Source: Ignavibacteriales bacterium
GTDB lineage: Bacteria > Bacteroidota > Ignavibacteria > UBA10030 > UBA8401
Reading direction: 5' to 3'
Length of the DNA: 53,115 nt
Assembly: GCA_016182545.1 (NCBI GenBank)
Contig: JACPGG010000024.1
Coordinates: 9,298 to 62,412 of the forward strand
Below the pieces are notes generated by a model that worked only from the letters and a program-made list of their open reading frames with translations, was not told where the DNA came from and did no database searches. Of the stretch, positions 17,340 to 25,181 are shown one piece after another. How positions within the stretch are numbered: position 1 is the stretch's first letter; each line of letters begins with the position of its first letter. A program made the translations under genes and the position numbers.

Positions 17340-17779
17340 ACAAACTACAACGACATTTTGTAATAAAAGAGATCATTCAAAGTCAGGTCGTCTCAAGTCA
17401 GGAAGAACTCGCCGCGTTGCTGAAGAAGCGGGGATTCGATGTTACGCAAGCTACGCTCTCCCGCGATCTTGCCGAACTCGGCGTTTCAAGGATCCATACC
17501 GAAAAAGGGATGCAGTACACGATCAACGGTCACCATGAAGAAACAAAGATCACTCCTCTTGTAACACGCGAGGTCTCATCTGTCGAACATAATGAAGTAT
17601 TGATCGTCATACGGACACTTCCCGGACGTGCACAGGGTGTCGCGTCGTATCTTGATTCGCTCCGCAATCCGATGATACTCGGTACTGTTGCCGGTGACGA
17701 CACCGTGTTTGTTACGCCTGCATCCGTTAAAAAAATTGCATCAATTGAAAAATATTTAAAAGAACTCTTATTCTCATAA
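17336..17779 (+). CDS. argR: Arginine repressor
   Basis: Arginine-responsive hexameric transcriptional repressor. The 147 residues show an N-terminal winged helix ([34 protein letters not shown]) and a C-terminal arginine-binding and hexamerisation domain with [11 protein letters not shown]. It lies within the operon that carries ARG-box-like sites upstream of argC, so autoregulation is likely. Its place between argF and argG, with a 4-nt overlap with argF, is a notable arrangement. Confidence 0.94.
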   Translation: MNKLQRHFVIKEIIQSQVVSSQEELAALLKKRGFDVTQATLSRDLAELGVSRIHTEKGMQYTINGHHEETKITPLVTREVSSVEHNEVLIVIRTLPGRAQGVASYLDSLRNPMILGTVAGDDTVFVTPASVKKIASIEKYLKELLFS

Positions 17780-17801
17780 AACCATACAAAGGAAACGTAT
17801 T

Positions 17802-19040
17802 GTGAAAAAACCTAAAATAGCAGTCGCATATTCCGGCGGACTTGACACGTCCGTCATCGTTAAGTGGCTTCAGGAAAAATACAATGCCGACGTCATCACC
17901 GTTACAGGAAATCTCGGACAGAAAAAAGAATTGATCGGTGTACCGGAGAAAGCATATAAATCCGGTGCGAAGAAAGTCTTCATGCAGAATCTTGAAAAAG
18001 AATTCGTGTACGATTACATCTTCCCCGCCCTGAAAGCGGGCGCATTGTACGAACATACATATCCGATGGCAACATCACTCGGCAGGCCGCTGCTTGCAAA
18101 AGCATTGGTAGAAGTTGCACAACGGGAAAAATGCACACATGTTGCCCACGGTTGCACAGGCAAAGGGAACGACCAGGTCCGTTTTGAAGTGACCGTGATG
18201 GCGCTGGCACCGGAAATAAAAGTGATTGCACCGCTGCGTGAATGGGAATTCAAATCGCGTGAAGAGGAAGTTGAATATTGCCAGAAACACGGAATCCCTG
18301 TAAAGGCAACAAAAGAAAGCCCGTATTCCATTGATGAAAATATCTGGGGAACGAGCATCGAGTGCGGCATTCTTGAAGATCCGATGGAAGTCGGACCGGA
18401 AGATGCATATACCCGCACTGTCTCTCCACAAAATGCACCCGACAAACCGACGTATGTGACTATTGAATTTAAAGAAGGAATTCCGGTAAGTCTGAACGGG
18501 AAAAAAATGGACGGCGTTTCGCTCATTCACAAACTGAATGAGATAGCCGGTGCGAACGGCGTTGGGCGTCTTGATCTTGTCGAGAACCGTCTCGTCGGCA
18601 TCAAGTCCCGCGAAATTTACGAAGCACCCGCTGCTGTCACGCTGCATTTCGCACACCGTGAATTGGAACGGCTGACACTGGACAAAGAAGTGATGCACTA
18701 CAAGGCAAAACTCTCCAATGACTACGCAGACATCATTTACAACGGAACATGGTTCTCGCCGCTCAAGAAAGCGCTGGATGGATTCATCAACGAAACCCAG
18801 AAAAATGTTACAGGACTCGTCAAATTAAAACTCTATAAAGGAAATGTCGAAATTGCAGGACGCACATCGCCGTACTCCCTTTATGACATGAAACTAGCAA
18901 CATACACTGTTGCAGATCAGTTCGATCATACTGCGGCGGAAGGATTCATCAAGATCTACGGTTTAGGGTTGAAAACTTACAACCGGGTGAATAAAGAGAA
19001 GTTTGCAAAGGTGAAGAAGGCGTTGAAGAGGAAGAAGTAG
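17802..19040 (+). CDS. argG: Argininosuccinate synthase
   Basis: ATP-dependent condensation of citrulline and aspartate. The 412-residue protein has the N-type P-loop [15 protein letters not shown], the [15 protein letters not shown] segment, [11 protein letters not shown] and [13 protein letters not shown] start at 17802 is preceded by AAAGGA and gives the family N-terminus [16 protein letters not shown]. Last gene of the arg operon in this window; argH does not follow it. The end of the gene (about the last 30 nt) is repeated imperfectly at 19188-19217, beyond a terminator and palindromes. Confidence 0.95.
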   Translation: MKKPKIAVAYSGGLDTSVIVKWLQEKYNADVITVTGNLGQKKELIGVPEKAYKSGAKKVFMQNLEKEFVYDYIFPALKAGALYEHTYPMATSLGRPLLAKALVEVAQREKCTHVAHGCTGKGNDQVRFEVTVMALAPEIKVIAPLREWEFKSREEEVEYCQKHGIPVKATKESPYSIDENIWGTSIECGILEDPMEVGPEDAYTRTVSPQNAPDKPTYVTIEFKEGIPVSLNGKKMDGVSLIHKLNEIAGANGVGRLDLVENRLVGIKSREIYEAPAAVTLHFAHRELERLTLDKEVMHYKAKLSNDYADIIYNGTWFSPLKKALDGFINETQKNVTGLVKLKLYKGNVEIAGRTSPYSLYDMKLATYTVADQFDHTAAEGFIKIYGLGLKTYNRVNKEKFAKVKKALKRKK

Positions 19041-19061
19041 CCTCGACCTTTATGGTCGAGG
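19041..19061. repeat. 21-bp palindrome at the argG stop
   Basis: CCTCGACC (19041-19048) and GGTCGAGG (19054-19061) are exact inverted copies around a 5-nt A/T centre. The element abuts the argG stop codon. It shares the C-G-A-C half-site pattern with the palindromes at 19126-19152 and 46646-46672. Confidence 0.8.
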
Positions 19062-19089
19062 AAGATTATCAGACATTTAGATGTTAAAC

Positions 19090-19116
19090 AAAACCCGCTC
19101 AATGAGCGGGTTTTTT
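19090..19116 (+). terminator. Intrinsic terminator after argG
   Basis: ACCCGCTC-AAT-GAGCGGGT stem-loop followed by six T residues. It ends the arginine operon. A closely similar stem (ACCCGCTT/AAGCGGGT) is used after the sensor gene at 22360. Confidence 0.9.
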
Positions 19117-19125
19117 GTTTTGCTG

Positions 19126-19152
19126 TTCTTCGACAGTTTAACTGTCGAAGAA
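19126..19152. repeat. 27-bp perfect palindrome, copy A
   Basis: Arms TTCTTCGACAGTT (19126-19138) and AACTGTCGAAGAA (19140-19152) around one central T. The reverse complement of this element is present without any change at 46646-46672. It lies downstream of the argG terminator. Confidence 0.92.
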
Positions 19153-19157
19153 GATCC

Positions 19158-19182
19158 TGTGCGAGAGTTAAACTCTCGCACA
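19158..19182. repeat. 25-bp perfect palindrome, copy B
   Basis: Arms TGTGCGAGAGTT (19158-19169) and AACTCTCGCACA (19171-19182) around one central A. Its core AGAGTTAAACTCT resembles that of neighbouring copy A (ACAGTTTAACTGT), while the outer stem differs with compensating changes. A related element is at 46615-46639. Confidence 0.92.
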
Positions 19183-19187
19183 ACGGA

Positions 19188-19217
19188 ATGAAGTAGGCAT
19201 TGAAGAGAAAGAAGTAA
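19188..19217 (+). repeat. Imperfect duplicate of the argG 3' end
   Basis: This 30-nt stretch matches the last 30 nt of argG (19011-19040) at 25 of 30 positions, 177 bp downstream. The terminator and all three palindromes lie between the two copies. It has no open frame of its own. It may be a relic of recombination or of an insertion of the palindrome cluster at the end of argG. Confidence 0.7.
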
Positions 19218-19265
19218 ACAACAGATTCACAGATTAAAATAAAAAAGCTGGCGTGCGTCCGCTTT

Positions 19266-19556
19266 TTATTTTCGTTCTTGCCAACGTTGTGGGTTACGCT
19301 TAGAATGAAACACACCAAGAACTTTTATATCAGCGTGTTCAATTTCATAAAGAATTGCAAAAGGAAATCTATGAACAATACATCGGTGAATTTGTTTGTT
19401 GATTGTTGGGTATAGGGTTGGATTTTTCTTAATTCGTTCTAGTGCTTCATCAACACACAAAAAAAAATCCGCTCCTAACCCTTTCCGTTGCTGTTCATAC
19501 CAATAAATCGCATCATTAAACTCTCCTTCTGCGTCAGGATGAAAAAGAATATTCAT
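19266..19556 (-). CDS. ParE/RelE-superfamily toxin
   Basis: Small toxin of a type II toxin-antitoxin pair. The 96 residues show the ParE-like pattern FHPDAEGEFNDAIYWYEQQRKGLGADF, ALERIKKNPTLYP, RCIVHRFPFAILYEIEHADIKVLGVFHSKRNPQRW. The C-terminal H-x-x-R-N-P-x-x-W ending is typical of ParE/RelE toxins. It lies 6 nt downstream of its antitoxin gene. Whether it targets gyrase or mRNA cannot be decided from sequence. Confidence 0.88.
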   Translation of the reverse strand: MNILFHPDAEGEFNDAIYWYEQQRKGLGADFFLCVDEALERIKKNPTLYPTINKQIHRCIVHRFPFAILYEIEHADIKVLGVFHSKRNPQRWQERK

Positions 19557-19562
19557 TGAATA

Positions 19563-19784
19563 TTATCGGCGTTGCATGAATTCCGATTTAATTTCTTCCC
19601 ACGATCTCCCTAATTGAGGATTTTTCCTGAATGCCTCCGACCTTCGATCAAGTTCATCCTTTTGGGATTGGGTCAATTCAAATGCTCCATTTTCCTTTGC
19701 AATGCTATCCCAAATTTCTTCTACCAAAAGAATACGCTCCGAGATACTGAGATTTTTTATTTCATTTCGAATATTTGCCTGCAT
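19563..19784 (-). CDS. Antitoxin of the ParE-type pair
   Basis: The 73-residue protein belongs to the short addiction-module family: EIKNLSISERILLVEEIWDSIAKE, LTQSQKDELDRRSEAFRKNP, SWEEIKSEFM. The N-terminal helix pattern L-S-x-x-E-R-I-x-L-V-E-E-I-W-D-S-I is characteristic, and the C-terminal segment would wrap the toxin. It is first in the two-gene unit, as expected for antitoxin-first loci. The pair sits beside the palindrome cluster after argG. Confidence 0.88.
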   Translation of the reverse strand: MQANIRNEIKNLSISERILLVEEIWDSIAKENGAFELTQSQKDELDRRSEAFRKNPQLGRSWEEIKSEFMQRR

Positions 19785-19866
19785 GAACTATCTCCATAAA
19801 TATGTGCTCAAATTACAGAGACCACAAGTTGAAGTCAACGACAATTTTATATTGAACGGTTTCGAT

Positions 19867-20766
19867 TCATTTAATGAACGTCCCGTTCCTCAATTCGGTG
19901 AACGCCTGCCGCAACTCCGCTTCAGTATTCATCACAATCGGACCGCCCCATGCGATCGGCTCATTCAACGGCGCTCCGGAGACGAGAAGAAATCGGATTC
20001 CTTTATCTCCTGCCTGAACTGAAACTTCATCGCCATTATCGAAAAGAACCAGCGAACGATTTCCCGACCATTCGAGCCGTTCGTTGCCGTTCGTATCCAG
20101 CACTTCCCTTCGGACATCTTGCGGCTGCGACGCATCGCGGAAAGTTCCTTCGCCGTCAAAAATATATGCAAAGGCGTGACGGTCAACTTCCACTTTCAAT
20201 TTTTTTCTTTTCCCCGGCGGAACGTACACGTCGAGGTATCTCGGATCGGCAGCAATGCCGTCCACAGGTCCATTCTTTCCCCAGAAGTCACCGATGATGA
20301 TTCGAACTTCCGTTCCGTCATCGTCGGTCACCGTAGGAATTTCATTCGACTTCACATCTTGATACCGCGGTGATGTCATCTTCAGCGACGACGGGAGATT
20401 CGCCCACAATTGAAAGCCGTGCATCCTTCCCTGCTCATCGCCGAACGGCATTTCTTGATGAAGAATTCCTCTGCCTGCTGTCATCCATTGCACATCGCCG
20501 GAACGCAATGCGCCGTTGTTGCCGAGACTGTCGCTGTGTGTGACAGCACCGGCAAGAACGTATGTGATGGTTTCAATACCACGATGTGGATGCCAGGGAA
20601 ATCCTTTTTTATATGCTTCGGGATTATCATTCCTGAAATCATCAAAAAGAAGAAAGGGATCAAAATCACTGGTGTTTCCAAAACCAAATGCCCGACGAAG
20701 GTGAACACCGGCACCTTCCAATGTTGGCTGGGCTTGAACTATTCGTTTTACCGGACGAATCGACAT
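19867..20766 (-). CDS. Pirin family protein
   Basis: Bicupin protein related to pirins and quercetinases; bacterial roles are diverse and not well settled. In 299 residues it shows the metal ligands in HPHRGIETITYVLAGAVTHSDS and AGRGILHQE, then GFQLWANLP and a C-terminal cupin with SGAPLNEPIAWGGPIVMNTE. The start at 20766 is chosen because AGGAGGAG precedes it and the family starts at MSIRPVKRIV; the frame happens to stay open far upstream, but that extension looks random. It is divergent from the sensor gene. Confidence 0.92.
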   Translation of the reverse strand: MSIRPVKRIVQAQPTLEGAGVHLRRAFGFGNTSDFDPFLLFDDFRNDNPEAYKKGFPWHPHRGIETITYVLAGAVTHSDSLGNNGALRSGDVQWMTAGRGILHQEMPFGDEQGRMHGFQLWANLPSSLKMTSPRYQDVKSNEIPTVTDDDGTEVRIIIGDFWGKNGPVDGIAADPRYLDVYVPPGKRKKLKVEVDRHAFAYIFDGEGTFRDASQPQDVRREVLDTNGNERLEWSGNRSLVLFDNGDEVSVQAGDKGIRFLLVSGAPLNEPIAWGGPIVMNTEAELRQAFTELRNGTFIK

Positions 20767-20871
20767 TACTCCTCCTGATATACCATACAAATCAACATAA
20801 AATTTTTGCTGAATCCAAGTGATTGAACACATTCCGCAGCAATCCGGTTCCAATTTCCTTTCGTTGTATCT

Positions 20872-20902
20872 ATTGATATTTAATCCGTTTTCCTTATTTT
20901 TG
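20872..20902 (+). promoter_or_regulatory. Candidate Bacteroidota-type promoter for the sensor gene
   Basis: ATTG at 20872-20875 and TATTTTTG at 20895-20902 are 19 nt apart. This fits the -33 TTTG / -7 TAnnTTTG promoter consensus known from Bacteroidota (one mismatch in the -33 element). A strong AGGAGG follows at 20916-20921 before the ATG at 20930. It is a motif match only. Confidence 0.35.
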
Positions 20903-20929
20903 ACCAGCCCACCACAGGAGGAATTTCGT

Positions 20930-22322
20930 ATGTTTCGCAATATGAGTATTGCAGCCAAATTGTTTCTCACGTTCGTGCCGATCTTTGTCGTCGGTATCGC
21001 TGTCAGCGTGTACCTTAACAACATGTACCAGGAAGAGCAGATGCAGGCGCAGGCACTGGAATCTGCGAGCCAGAAGGCACACATCGTACGTGAATCGCTC
21101 GTCAACATGATGGTTGAAAGCCAGATCGTTGATGACAAGTATCTTGAACGCGTACAGAAAGTAGCGGAGTTGAACGATCTGTATATCCGGATCGATACCG
21201 CCAAACTTCATCTCGCAGAAGATTTTATGGACAGCACAAGGATAGTACGTTTATGGGAGCGTGTCGTCCTTGCACAGCAGAAAGATGAATACGATAATGA
21301 GTACGGCAACGAAGTACTTGCAACCGGGCAACAGAAATGGGTACGCATCGGCGACAATTTCCGTGCAATGATCCCGTTCAAAGCGGAAAAGAAATGCCAG
21401 CGATGTCATGATGTGCAGATAGGAAAACTCTCTCCGCGCAGCATCGATCAGCGGCGGCGTTGCGTTTGTCGTCATCATCATCGGATTTCTTTTCTTCCGC
21501 TCGCTTGTTCAGTCGCCGTTAAAAAAATTGGAGAAAGCAACGCAAGAGATCGGTACGGGAAATATGAGCAGCGACCTCCAACTTCCCGAAGGGAATGATG
21601 AAGTCGGGAAACTTGCGCAGGCATTCGTAACTATGCGGGGCGCCCTTAAACAGAGTCAGGATGCGATGCGTATCTCGACAGTCGGACAGGTTGCCGCGTC
21701 ACTCGTACAAGATTTCAGAGCACCGATAAAGGAGATTGAATCTGCAATCACAGAGATCAAGAGTTCACAACTTGACCCCGCAAAGAAGAATGAACTGCTC
21801 GACGAAGCAAAAGAAGCTGCGCAGCTTGTCAACAGGATGACGCAGGATCTTATCGACTTCACTTCCGGCGATATCAAAGTGGATAAGAAACTTTCAAGCA
21901 TCGGCAAACTTCTCCGCAGCGTCACAGCCAGCGTGAAACCCGATCTTGATAAAGAGAAAATCCAATTCAGCGTAAATCCGAACTACGATTCCTCCGCAGT
22001 GATCGACGCTGAAAGAACGGCGCGGGCATTGGATAATATCATTTCGTACGCTGCGAATTATGTTCCTGCCGGCGGGATGATCAAATTGGAGTCCGATACA
22101 AAAGATAATAAACTCGTTCTCACGATCAGCGACAACGGCAGCGGCATCCCGGATGCATTCAAGGAGAAAATATTCGAACCGTTCGTCAAAGTGGTGCAAA
22201 GCGGAGGTGTTGGTCTTGATCTGGCACTTGCAAAGAAGATCATTGAGAAACAGGGGGGAAAAATCTCGCTGCAATCAGAGGAGGGAAAAGGAACAACGTA
22301 CACTATTATGTTGCCGATGTAG
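20930..22322 (+). pseudogene. Frameshifted haem-binding sensor with HAMP and kinase-like module
   Basis: Two frames together give a membrane sensor. The first (from ATG 20930, after AGGAGG) encodes a transmembrane segment (KLFLTFVPIFVVGIAVSVYL), a periplasmic domain and a c-type haem site CQRCH. The frame then breaks near 21427-21436; one base is extra, or two are missing, in the CTCTCTCC region. The second frame continues with a second transmembrane segment (GGVAFVVIIIGFLFFRSLV), HAMP, a dimerisation helix and an ATPase domain with DNGSGIPDAF and GGVGLDLALAKKII. The helix reads QVAASLVQDFRAPI, so the usual phosphorylated histidine (A-H-E) is Gln. If the frameshift is real the product would be a truncated periplasmic haem protein. 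Confidence 0.8.
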
Positions 22323-22359
22323 CGTTAGTTATCAGCAGTCAGTTGACACCAATCAGAAA

Positions 22360-22392
22360 AACCCGCTTGATGAAAGCGGGTTTTTTTATTTT
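22360..22392 (+). terminator. Intrinsic terminator after the sensor gene
   Basis: ACCCGCTT-GATG-AAAGCGGGT stem-loop with a T-run at 22381-22387, 40 nt after the stop of the sensor reading frame. The stem is nearly the same as that of the argG terminator. Confidence 0.9.
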
Positions 22393-22547
22393 AAAAGTGC
22401 GTTCTTGACAATGTTTCGTTGCATCTCACGTATAGGTAACACATTTCGATATAATTTTGTTATACAAAGCGGATGAACTTCAATTCACCCAATTGTACGT
22501 TGAAATGTGTCCAACAAATCAATACATTAAATAAACAAAGGGATTCT

Positions 22548-23282
22548 ATGTTTTCTGAAAATATCAACATTCTCACTGCATTCGCATTCGGACTCTTATC
22601 ATTTATTTCGCCGTGTGTGCTTCCGATTATCCCCGGCTATATCTCATTCATCTCCGGAAAATCTTTGCAGGATATGACGGGTGATGATGCCGCAGCGAAG
22701 CGTTCGATGCTCATCAATACTCTTGTTTTTATTGGCGGCTTTACGGTCGTGTTCGTATTGATGGGTGCCGCCGCAACGTCGATCGGTCAATTCTTGAATG
22801 AGAACCTCACCCTCATCAGCAAAATCGCCGGGGGGGTCATCGTCATCTTCGGGCTTCACATGATTGGGATTTTTAAGATCGGTTTTCTTAATTATGAAAA
22901 ACGATTCCATCTACAGGATAAAAAACTCGGCATTTTGGGCTCGTTTGCCGTTGGCTCGGCTTTTGCATTTGGATGGACACCGTGCATCGGTCCGATCCTT
23001 GCAGGAATACTTGCAATTGCCAGTCAGCAAGAGACGGTGTTTCAAGGGATAGTGCTTCTGTTCGTGTACTCGCTGGGGCTTGGCATTCCCTTTTTCCTCA
23101 CAGCGTTGAGCATCAACAAATTTTTCAATGTCTTCGATCGCGTGAAGAAACATTTTCACACGATCGAAGTGGTCGGCGGTGTGATGCTTGTGGCGGTCGG
23201 TGTGTTGATGATAACGAATTATCTGACCATCATCGCAAGTTATCTTTCGCGATGGTTCCCGTTTCTGAATGAGTTGTCGTAA
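22548..23282 (+). CDS. ccdA: CcdA/DsbD-type cytochrome c biogenesis protein
   Basis: Inner-membrane thiol carrier that passes electrons from cytoplasmic thioredoxin to periplasmic partners, needed for cytochrome c maturation. The 244-residue protein has about six membrane segments and the two conserved cysteine sites: SFISPCVLPIIPGYISF in the first segment and GWTPCIGPILAGIL in the fourth. The ATG at 22548 follows AAAGGGA and gives the usual short N-terminus; a frame start at 22473 adds 25 residues without similarity. It fits with the TlpA-like thioredoxins and cytochrome in this window. A 155-bp gap upstream holds no gene. Confidence 0.93.
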   Translation: MFSENINILTAFAFGLLSFISPCVLPIIPGYISFISGKSLQDMTGDDAAAKRSMLINTLVFIGGFTVVFVLMGAAATSIGQFLNENLTLISKIAGGVIVIFGLHMIGIFKIGFLNYEKRFHLQDKKLGILGSFAVGSAFAFGWTPCIGPILAGILAIASQQETVFQGIVLLFVYSLGLGIPFFLTALSINKFFNVFDRVKKHFHTIEVVGGVMLVAVGVLMITNYLTIIASYLSRWFPFLNELS

Positions 23283-23297
23283 TATACTTTCATTAAT

Positions 23298-23319
23298 AAT
23301 GTACACCGAATTGTACATT
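23298..23319. promoter_or_regulatory. Palindromic site upstream of korA
   Basis: AATGTACA (23298-23305) and TGTACATT (23312-23319) are exact inverted copies 6 nt apart, 23 nt before the korA start. The size suits a dimeric repressor operator, but no regulator is identified and chance cannot be excluded in A/T-rich DNA. Confidence 0.3.
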
Positions 23320-23342
23320 TCATTTTAACAAAGGCATGAGAT

Positions 23343-25181
23343 ATGGAGAAACAAACACGCACATTGGATGAAGTCACCATCCGTTTTGCAGGCGATTCCG
23401 GAGACGGAATGCAGTTGACCGGAGGACAATTTACAAACACCTCCGCTGCGATGGGAAACGACTTGAGCACGCTTCCCGACTACCCCGCAGAGATCAGAGC
23501 TCCGCGCGATACCACGTACGGCGTCAGCGGATTCCAGATTCATTTTGGCGCAACAGAGATCAACACCCCCGGCGATCATTGTGATGTCCTGGTTGCAATG
23601 AATGCGGCATCATTAAAAGTAAATTTACGATCGTTGATCGACGGCGGAATCATCATCGTCAACACGGACGGTTTCGGCGACAGGAATTTGAAACTTGCAG
23701 GATATGCACAAAGTCCTCTTTCCGACGGATCGCTCTCAAAGTATCAGGTCTTCCAAGTCGATATTACCAAATTGACAAATCTTGCTCTTGCCGACATGAA
23801 TCTCGGACAGAAGATCGTCGATAAAACGAAGAATTTCTTTGCACTGGGAATGATGTATTGGATGTTCAATCGTACCGTTGACGGTACGATACAGTGGATC
23901 AAAGAAAAATTCGAGAAGAAGCCTGAGCTGATCGAAGCGAATACACGAGTGATGAAGGCGGGATGGAATTATGCTGAGACGACAGACATCTTTGCCGTGA
24001 AGTATGAAGTAAAGCCTGCTCAGCTTACTCCCGGAAAGTACCGGAACATCACGGGCAACCAGGCAACTGCACTCGGTTTTGTTACCGCTGCAGAGAAAGC
24101 GAATCTCGATCTTTTCCTCGGTTCATACCCGATCACACCGGCGAGCGATATTCTTCATGAACTTTCGATGTTTAAAAATTACGGCGTGAAGACATTTCAG
24201 GCAGAAGATGAGATCGCGGGAGTTACGAGTGCTATCGGTGCAGCATTCGGCGGCTCGCTTGCGCTCACAACAACAAGCGGTCCCGGAGTCGCATTAAAGA
24301 CCGAAGCGATCGGTCTTGCTGTGATGGTCGAACTGCCGCTTGTCATCGTCAACGTGCAGCGCGGCGGACCGAGCACAGGTCTTCCGACAAAAACAGAACA
24401 GGCAGACTTGCTTCAGGCGGTGTACGGAAGAAATGGCGAAGCGCCGGTTCCCGTCATATCAGCATCGACACCAAGCGATTGTTTCAACACTGCTGTCGAA
24501 GCATCCCGCATTGCACTAAAATATATGACTCCCGTAATGATGTTAACTGACGGATATTTGGCGAACGGTTCGGAACCGTGGCTCCTTCCATCTGTAAAAG
24601 ATATTCCCGAGATAGCCCCGAAATTCCGGACCGATCCTGACGGATACATGCCCTACCGCCGAGATGAGATCACATTATCCCGCGAGTGGGCAATTCCCGG
24701 TACACCCGGACTTGAGCACCGCATTGGCGGATTGGAAAAGCAGGATGTGACCGGCAATGTAAACTATGAACCGGAAAACCACGAACGCATGATTCGATTG
24801 CGCGCTGAAAAGGTTGAACGGATCGCTAACGATATTCCCCTCGCTCAGGTTGAAGGTGACGAAAAAGGAGAATTGCTTGTTGTCGGCTGGGGTGGAACGT
24901 ACGGAACGATCAAGACTGCTGTGGAACGAAAACGGAAAGAAGGGAAATCGGTTTCGCAACTCCATTTAAAGTACATCAACCCTCTTCAAAAGAATGTCGG
25001 TGAGATCCTGTATAACTTCAAGCATATTCTCGTTCCGGAAATTAACATGGGACAGCTGATAAAGATCCTTCGTTCCAAATTCCTTGTCCCCGCAATCGCA
25101 TTGAACAAGGTGCAGGGATTACCGTACCGTTCCATCGAAATAGAAGAAAAAATTGATGAAATTTTAGGAGGAAAATTATAA
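23343..25181 (+). CDS. korA: 2-oxoacid (2-oxoglutarate):ferredoxin oxidoreductase, gamma-alpha subunit
   Basis: Large subunit of the enzyme interconverting 2-oxoglutarate and succinyl-CoA with ferredoxin. The 612 residues fuse the gamma domain (1 to about 190, opening IRFAGDSGDGMQLTGGQF) with the alpha domain (from about 235, FLGSYPITPASDILHELS, and TTTSGPGVALKTEAIGLAVM). The C-terminal domain (ELLVVGWGGTYGTIKTAVE) is also present. The stop overlaps the korB ATG by one base (TAATG). Substrate is inferred: this gamma-alpha architecture and pairing with a beta subunit of this size is usual for Kor, though other 2-oxoacids are possible. In relatives it serves an oxidative or reductive TCA branch. 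Confidence 0.9.
   Translation: MEKQTRTLDEVTIRFAGDSGDGMQLTGGQFTNTSAAMGNDLSTLPDYPAEIRAPRDTTYGVSGFQIHFGATEINTPGDHCDVLVAMNAASLKVNLRSLIDGGIIIVNTDGFGDRNLKLAGYAQSPLSDGSLSKYQVFQVDITKLTNLALADMNLGQKIVDKTKNFFALGMMYWMFNRTVDGTIQWIKEKFEKKPELIEANTRVMKAGWNYAETTDIFAVKYEVKPAQLTPGKYRNITGNQATALGFVTAAEKANLDLFLGSYPITPASDILHELSMFKNYGVKTFQAEDEIAGVTSAIGAAFGGSLALTTTSGPGVALKTEAIGLAVMVELPLVIVNVQRGGPSTGLPTKTEQADLLQAVYGRNGEAPVPVISASTPSDCFNTAVEASRIALKYMTPVMMLTDGYLANGSEPWLLPSVKDIPEIAPKFRTDPDGYMPYRRDEITLSREWAIPGTPGLEHRIGGLEKQDVTGNVNYEPENHERMIRLRAEKVERIANDIPLAQVEGDEKGELLVVGWGGTYGTIKTAVERKRKEGKSVSQLHLKYINPLQKNVGEILYNFKHILVPEINMGQLIKILRSKFLVPAIALNKVQGLPYRSIEIEEKIDEILGGKL

Noticed and set aside
19041..19182. Possible CRISPR-like array after argG
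   Set aside because: The elements are different palindromes with irregular spacing, not repeats of one sequence with equal spacers, and no cas genes are near.
19266..19784. Toxin-antitoxin pair as part of a larger mobile island
   Set aside because: No integrase, transposase, attachment repeats or tRNA gene is seen nearby; only the palindromes and the argG tail duplicate adjoin it.
20767..21204. N-terminal extension of the pirin gene over the sensor gene
   Set aside because: The frame stays open by chance; a strong AGGAGG and the family N-terminus fix the start at 20766.
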